NCBI RefSeq assembly: GCF_000001735.4
Contig: NC_003071.7
Span: forward strand, 3,527,151 to 3,591,150
DNA: 64,000 nucleotides
Source: Arabidopsis thaliana
Taxonomy: Eukaryota; Streptophyta; Magnoliopsida; Brassicales; Brassicaceae
Reading direction: 5' to 3'
The notes beneath the pieces are model-generated. The model was not told the origin of the DNA. It worked only from the letters and a program-made list of their open reading frames with translations, and made no database searches. This document shows positions 59,129 through 64,000 of this stretch, in pieces. Position numbers and translations under genes: made by a program. Every line of letters begins with the position of its first letter. Position 1 is the first letter of the stretch.

Positions 59129-59712
59129 CGAGTGGGATACTGTGAAGTGATTGATTGGAAGTAGGCTCTCCTAAGAAGATTAAGAGAACAGCCGGCGACG
59201 TTTCGCGGTGGTTACAGCGAAACAAATTCTCAGGGGCTCCTCTTGGCTGAAGAGTAATCTCATACACTCTTCTTATAAAGAGCATTTTCTTTTTGATTTT
59301 TTTTATTCCGTAAAAAAAGTACTCAGAAAACTCTAAGAATATTGATTAATTACGACCCAACCAGGGCAAATGGATCCCAAAATAACCCAAGCCCACTGTT
59401 TTCGGGTCAAATCCAAATAAAACCCTAATTCCCCTAATTCTCTGCGGTAAAATTGATTCACATCTCTTTCTTCCCTTTGTTTTTTGTTTCTTCCTTATTT
59501 CGTCACTGTAAAATCCAGTAAAACCATTCTCAATTCTCGTCAACGACAACAACATAACTGTTCGTCGATCTTGGTATATCTACAGGAAACTAAGAAATTG
59601 GGTAAGTGATTTAATTGTTCGTCGATCCGAGTTGTTTCAGATTGGGTTTTGTGATCGAAATTGACTGAAGAGTAGTGCTAATCCAAATGATTTTGTTTGT
59701 AGGTTTGGAGAA

Positions 59713-61792
59713 ATGGCTCGAACAAAGAACGCAGGTGTGCCATTGGCGGCAGAGGTGGTGGTTTCACAGACAATCAATGACGAAGTAGTAGTAGCATCGG
59801 CTGCTGAAGTGGATTCTGAAGCAACAAATTCAATCTCTAACGACGATAGAGCGATATGAACTTTAAACTTTACACAATTAGAAAAGTATAACTATGTATG
59901 AATTTGGTATATCTTTATTGATATTGTAACTTAGAAATTTTAAAAAGTATATCTATGTATAAATTAGTATATCTATGCATAAATTGAGTATATCTTTTTT
60001 GAATCTAACTTAGAAATTTTCGAAACTAAAAACTAGGTATATCTATGTTCGAATATAACTTAGATATTTTAGAGACTAAACAATATATCTATGTATAAAT
60101 TAGGTATATCTATGTGGAGAAGTTCTTCCTTAGGGCTGTGGCTGATCTAGAGTTGTGCAAAACATTTCCGTGGGGAAGATTTGCATTTGAAGAAAATGTG
60201 AAAGACATTTTCTATTTGATTAAAAAGTGCAATGAAGTAGTTGGTCCACAAAAGGTGTTTCCTAGTTTTGTTATGCCTTTGGAGGTATGTCATTTCATTA
60301 TGCATTTATGAATTGTTTTAAGAAAGTTAAACTATGTACAACTGTGTTTTTATTAGCAGTTATACTTATTAGTTTTTGAAAAATCTTGTATTGTTTTTTT
60401 GTAGTATCTAGCATTTGAGGCGATCCCAGTTCTCAGAAAAATTTTTTGCGAAGATATTGAATCCGCAGATCCTCAGTGTTCCCGGATGTGTAAAAGGAAG
60501 TTTAAATCAAGCACTATGAAAGGGTTTCCAATGTCAGATGTGTATGACAAACTCGGTACAACTAAGGTTAGTGATGACATATTTATTAGTTATCTATCAT
60601 GTATCATGTATGTTCTATCATGTATGTTATATTAATTGGACTTTCTTATCATGCACAGGACATTCAGAGTATCTTGGCTTCAACTCCTGATGAGAAGCTA
60701 CTTTTGGAAAGAATTATGGATAAGGAGTGTGAAGTGAATGATGTCGATGATCTAATAGCTGATGGCTGGAAGAAACGTCTAGTTGATGAGGAGAGGACTA
60801 TATGTTTTGAACCGTTGCTCAATGAAGATGTAGCACACCGGAGCTTTGTGGCTAATAAAGCTTTGTCTACTGTGGTAAAAGCTCCAAGAAAAGCCGCAGT
60901 GGAAAAGAAAGGCAAGGGAAAGGCTGCTGCAGCTCTGACTAGTCCAAGTGATGGAGGTTTGACTGAGGTTGTAAACGAAATGAAGAATTTGATGGAGAAT
61001 GGATTTAAGTCCATGAACAAGAGGATGAAAGATTTCTGTAAGAAGTATGAAGAGCAAGATAAAAGACTGAAACTGATGGAAGCTGCAATCAAATCAATTC
61101 AATCAGGCATTGGAACTGAAGACGCTTGTGGTTCAAAGGAGATTGATGATAAAGAAAACGAGCTGGAGGAAGGGAGTGATGCAGAGACTGAGATAGACAA
61201 AGAGGTGGCTCAAGGTGATAAGGAGAGAGAGGTTGGAGAAACAGAGACTCAGATAGACAAAGAGGTGGCTCAAGGTGACAGTGATAAGGAGGTGGCTGAA
61301 AGTGAGAAGGACAAAGTGGTGGCTGAAAGTGAGAAGGAGAAAGAGGTGGCTGAAAGTGAGATTGGGGTGGCTGAAAGTGAGAAGGACAAAGAGGTGCCTC
61401 AAGATGATGAGATGGATGGAGGTAAGGTGGCTGAGAGTGATGGAGAGATGGATGGAGAGAAGGACAAAGAGGTGCCTCAAGATGATGAGATGGATGGAGA
61501 GAAGGAGAAAGAGGTGGCTGAGCCAAGTGAGATTGGGGTGCCTGAAAGTGAGAAGGACATAGAGGTGGCTGATAGTGAGAAGGAGAAAGAGGTGCCTCAA
61601 GATGCTAAGGTGGCTGAGCCAAGTAAGAAGCGAGGAAAGGCACATGAGGATGGAGATGATCCTAGTAAAGAGGGAGTTAAAAAGCCAAAGGTGGTCAAGA
61701 AGCTGGCAGAGTCGAGGACGGATGCTAAGCCGGTGTATCGGAGTCCTATACAGACGAGGTATAGGAGAAAAAAGACAAAGAAGAATGTTTAA
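59713..61792 (+). pseudogene. DUF1985 protein gene, VANC/KIU-like, N-terminal half lost
   Basis: A leader intron (about 59601-59702) and an ATG at 59713 give a 48-codon start (MARTKNAGVPLAAEVVV) that ends in TGA. After an AT-rich gap, exons 60114-60284, 60405-60566 and 60659-61792 encode the second half of a DUF1985 domain (LELCKTFPWGRFAFEE, FVMPLEYLAFEAIPVLRK, RMCKRKF) and then a conserved GWKKRLVDE part. A coiled coil (about 60960-61095) and a repetitive acidic tail (EKEKEVAESE-type units) end in a basic RRKKTKKNV. No Ulp1 peptidase is present. DUF1985 proteins are carried by VANDAL and Kaonashi Mutator elements; VANC is the anti-silencing factor of VANDAL21. The first half of the domain is missing, so function is doubtful, although 60659-61792 is a clean 378-codon exon. 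Confidence 0.75.
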
Positions 61793-62232
61793 ACAATTTC
61801 AACTCTTGGTTTGTTTTAGGTATAACTATGTTGGTTGTTGAAAACTTGGTACATCTGTTCGAACTTGGTACTTGGTTTTTTTTTGTATTTCTCCTTATGC
61901 TTTTGAAAACTTGGTACAACTGTTGAACATGTTTATTAGGTTTTTTGTATATCTACTTATGTTAATTTCAAAACTTGGTATAACTGTTTCATGTTCTATT
62001 GTTTTATTTTGGTATATCTACTTATGTTTTGTAACACTAGGTACAATTATATGTTTTTGTAATTGATAAGAAAAGAATTTTAACCGAAATAACTAGATTC
62101 AACACAACACTTAGTCTTTATAATTAGATTCATATCCATTCATCACATCAAATTCAACACTTAGTCTACATAATTAAACATTACAACACTTACTCTTCAT
62201 AATTAAACATTACACCACTTAGGCTTGAATTT

Positions 62233-62478
62233 CTACGACAAACACAACATGCCAACAATTGCCATGGTGATTAAACATCCACAACTAAAAACGATTACCA
62301 TCTTAAAGTCCTTTCCCTTTTTATTCTTTTCCATCGGATCTCTTTCCATCGTCTCTTGGTTCCTATCCATCTTCATCACTCTTACTTCTTCTTCAAGAAC
62401 ACCGAGTTGAAATTCCAACTGTTCAATCTCATGTGTAAAAGCCTCATCTACCCACTTAAACACATGTTTGTCGTTCAT
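62233..62478 (-). CDS. GRF-related small membrane protein, C-terminal part (81 aa)
   Basis: The frame starts MNDKHVFKWVDEAFTHEIEQ, has a charged coiled-coil middle and ends in a hydrophobic segment (VFSCGCLITMAIVGMLCLS). This is the usual end of plant GRF zinc-finger proteins, where FKWVDEA follows the finger and a membrane helix closes the chain. An AG acceptor (AATGTAG) precedes it, so it is probably a last exon; the GRF finger exon is not found in the region up to 62700. Such genes accompany Mutator-like elements. The function is unknown. Confidence 0.6.
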   Translation of the reverse strand: MNDKHVFKWVDEAFTHEIEQLEFQLGVLEEEVRVMKMDRNQETMERDPMEKNKKGKDFKMVIVFSCGCLITMAIVGMLCLS

Positions 62479-62689
62479 AAGCTACATTTTGAAATTGTAA
62501 AAATTGTTAAATCACATGTATATCTATGTATAAACTAGGTATATCTATTAAGTATATCTATTAGGTATATCTATTAGGTATATCTATTAGGTATATCTAG
62601 GTATTTTAGTGACTAGTCAAATTATTGTCAATTGCATATCAGAAATCTATAAGTGAAACGTGAATTGAATGAAAAATGTACCCAGAAAA

Positions 62690-62800
62690 ACGAAATGCTT
62701 ACCCAAATAATTCCACTCTTCTCTCTTTTTCTCTCTTCTTCTCTCTTTTGAGTCTTCTCTCTTCTTGTCTCTTCTTGTTCTTTTTCGATTTGATTTTTTT
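62690..62800. repeat. CT-rich low-complexity tract
   Basis: Runs of TTCTCTCTTTT-type sequence. From 62800 to 63428 there is AT-rich DNA with a short repeat GATAGTGTGAAAAGGAATT (62877-62935) and no gene seen. Confidence 0.7.
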
Positions 62801-63428
62801 TATTTTTGTTAATAATAGGGTTTTAAAAAATTTCTGCGAATTGGGGAGAAATGAAAATTTAGGGGAAATTTTTTTTGATAGTGTGAAAAGGAATTGATAG
62901 TGTGAACACGTTTCTTATAGTGTGAAAAGGAATTAACCGTGGGACCCGCGTACGAGTTGTTCAGAACAAAAAGGGTGGGGCCCGCAAACTCTTTGCACAC
63001 AGATATTCCAAGTTAACAGGTTGTACCTGTGTATACACAGTTTGACTTTTGTTTTTTTTTAATTTTATTAGATATACTTAAATTTAAACTAAACAAATTT
63101 AGTTATACCAAAGAGTTTTGATGTTTTATAAACATTCCACATATTTTCATAGAAAAATATGTCTGGAAAATTCAATTTTGTGTGTTTTGCAATGTTATGA
63201 TGATAATAATTATAAAGTTATCTTCAAAGTGTAAGGTGTTTCTTTTATAACAAATGAATTTGGTAAAGACTAATTTTTTGAAGTTTCATTAAATTATGAT
63301 TTTATTAATCAGTAGTTTTAATACTCAACATAAGGGGTATAATTTGTATAAGAAATAACATCACATCAAATTTTGTTGCAAATTAAGCACATTTGTTACA
63401 TTTGTCATAGTTGTACCTTTACAAAACC

Positions 63429-63645
63429 AAGTTTAATCAAGTTTTACAAAACCAGAGAGTACAAAAAACACGAATTTAGAGACATACATAGTTCTACCAT
63501 TTAAAAATTAAGTTTAACCGAGTTTTACAAAATCTGAAAGTACTTAAAAACATGAATTTAGAGCCATACATAGTTCTACCATTAGAGAATAAAGTTTAAC
63601 CGAGTTTTACAAAATCTGAAAGTACTTAAAAACACGAGTACATTA
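63429..63645. repeat. 81-82-bp tandem repeat, 2.6 copies
   Basis: Copies start at 63429, 63510 and 63592 with AAGTTTAA(T/C)C(A/G)AGTTTTAC and run up to the end of the transposase frame. Confidence 0.9.
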
Positions 63646-64000
63646 ATTTCCGCTTGTGTATTGGCCACTCCCCTGGCTATCACTTTCGTGGTTTGGAAAA
63701 AACCGGCTCTCCAAGTTTCTGCCTTTCACACGCTTATTCTTGGGGCGACGTTCTCCAACTGATGGGTGTCTAGTTTCTTGAACTCTTCCCTTTTTAACAA
63801 CATGAACCGGAGGATATGCAAACAATTCTTGGATTTCACTTGGAATAACTCACTCTGACTTATGCGGCACCGGATAAATGGTTCTATCATATGCCATAAC
63901 CCACATCTCAACAAAGTAATATTTCGTGATCAAATCATATAAACTTTTTACCTCCTCGGATCTATCTTTTTGTTTCAAGTGAGTCATCACAGCCGCTATT
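63643..64000 (-). pseudogene. MURA-type Mutator transposase, C-terminal end (partial, broken)
   Basis: From the right edge the minus strand reads KSLYDLITKYYFVEMW and YDRTIYPVPHKSE, then a TGA (about 63852-63850) where the family has Trp, then VIPSEIQELFAYPP, KKGRVQETRHPSVGERRP and a basic tail ending in TAA at 63643. The VPxEIxxxxxxPPxxxxxxGRxxxxRxPS pattern is the C-terminus of MuDR-type transposases. The catalytic DDE part lies outside the window. Together with the DUF1985 and GRF-like genes it suggests one VANDAL/Kaonashi-type element of more than 4 kb. Confidence 0.75.

Larger units (their letters stand above)
59573..62610 (+). repeat. Dispersed and tandem GGTATATCTA motif
   Basis: About 20 same-strand variants of GGTATATCTA(T) lie only in non-coding parts: 59573, 59902, 59947-60000, 60035-60110, then 61819-62050 (including GGTATAACT and GGTACATCT forms), and an array of five to six 13-bp units at 62517-62600. 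None occurs in the open frame 60659-61792. They surround a DUF1985 gene (see findings). Confidence 0.8.

Noticed and set aside
61089..61645. Pro/His- and Leu-rich antisense ORFs (145 and 170 codons)
   Set aside because: They are shadows of the acidic repeat in the DUF1985 gene.
1..64000. CRISPR arrays, bacterial operons, tRNA genes
   Set aside because: The DNA is plant nuclear; no repeat-spacer structure was seen, and no tRNA cloverleaf was noticed by eye, although a tRNA scan was not possible.

Overview
The window is plant nuclear DNA from a gene-poor, pericentromere-like region of a Brassicaceae genome, most probably Arabidopsis (A. thaliana or a very close relative). The evidence is two recognisable host genes: the first coding exon of the replication licensing factor MCM5 at the left edge (minus strand), and a complete 11-exon DEAD-box RNA helicase like Arabidopsis RH33 at 49.3-53.2 kb. 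From memory, the A. thaliana counterparts (At2g07690 and At2g07750) lie about 50 kb apart in the chromosome 2 pericentromere, which fits the spacing here. Almost everything else is transposable elements, mostly nested, truncated and decayed.

Left part (0-13 kb): MCM5 exon 1 and its promoter with two E2F-type sites, then AT-rich DNA and about 1.2 kb of degenerate telomere-like repeat. A three-level nest follows: a solo LTR with a perfect 5-bp target duplication, interrupted by a Ty3/gypsy chromovirus whose own 5' LTR carries a 2,058-bp CACTA transposon with a TAA duplication.

Middle part (13-36 kb): a LINE ORF1 fragment, then three Athila-like copies (two with gag-protease but no reverse transcriptase), hAT-like GC-rich repeats, a TNP2 (CACTA transposase) pseudogene split by a solo Athila LTR, the 3' end of a second Athila-like family carrying paired TCGATCGA palindromes, and a decayed minus-strand array of 5S rRNA gene units about 490 bp long.

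Right part (36-64 kb): AT-rich repeats, a 5.7-kb LINE with an exact 17-bp target duplication and a mutated RT active site, a 1,776-bp solo Athila LTR, a small hAT MITE with its target duplication, the RH33-like gene, a 3.4-kb non-autonomous Helitron with correct termini and hairpin, and a DUF4283/zinc-knuckle ORF1-type pseudogene followed by a poly(A) run but no RT. The last 4.4 kb looks like a VANDAL/Kaonashi-type Mutator element: a DUF1985 gene resembling the anti-silencing protein VANC, a small GRF-related membrane protein fragment, the C-terminus of a MURA transposase, and about 20 copies of a GGTATATCTA-like motif confined to the non-coding parts. This is the most interesting signal in the window, because VANC proteins are known to act through short motifs repeated in the non-coding DNA of their own element.

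Functionally only MCM5 (DNA replication) and the RH33-like helicase (RNA metabolism, possibly in an organelle) look intact. I worked by eye; element boundaries given with 'about' are estimates.
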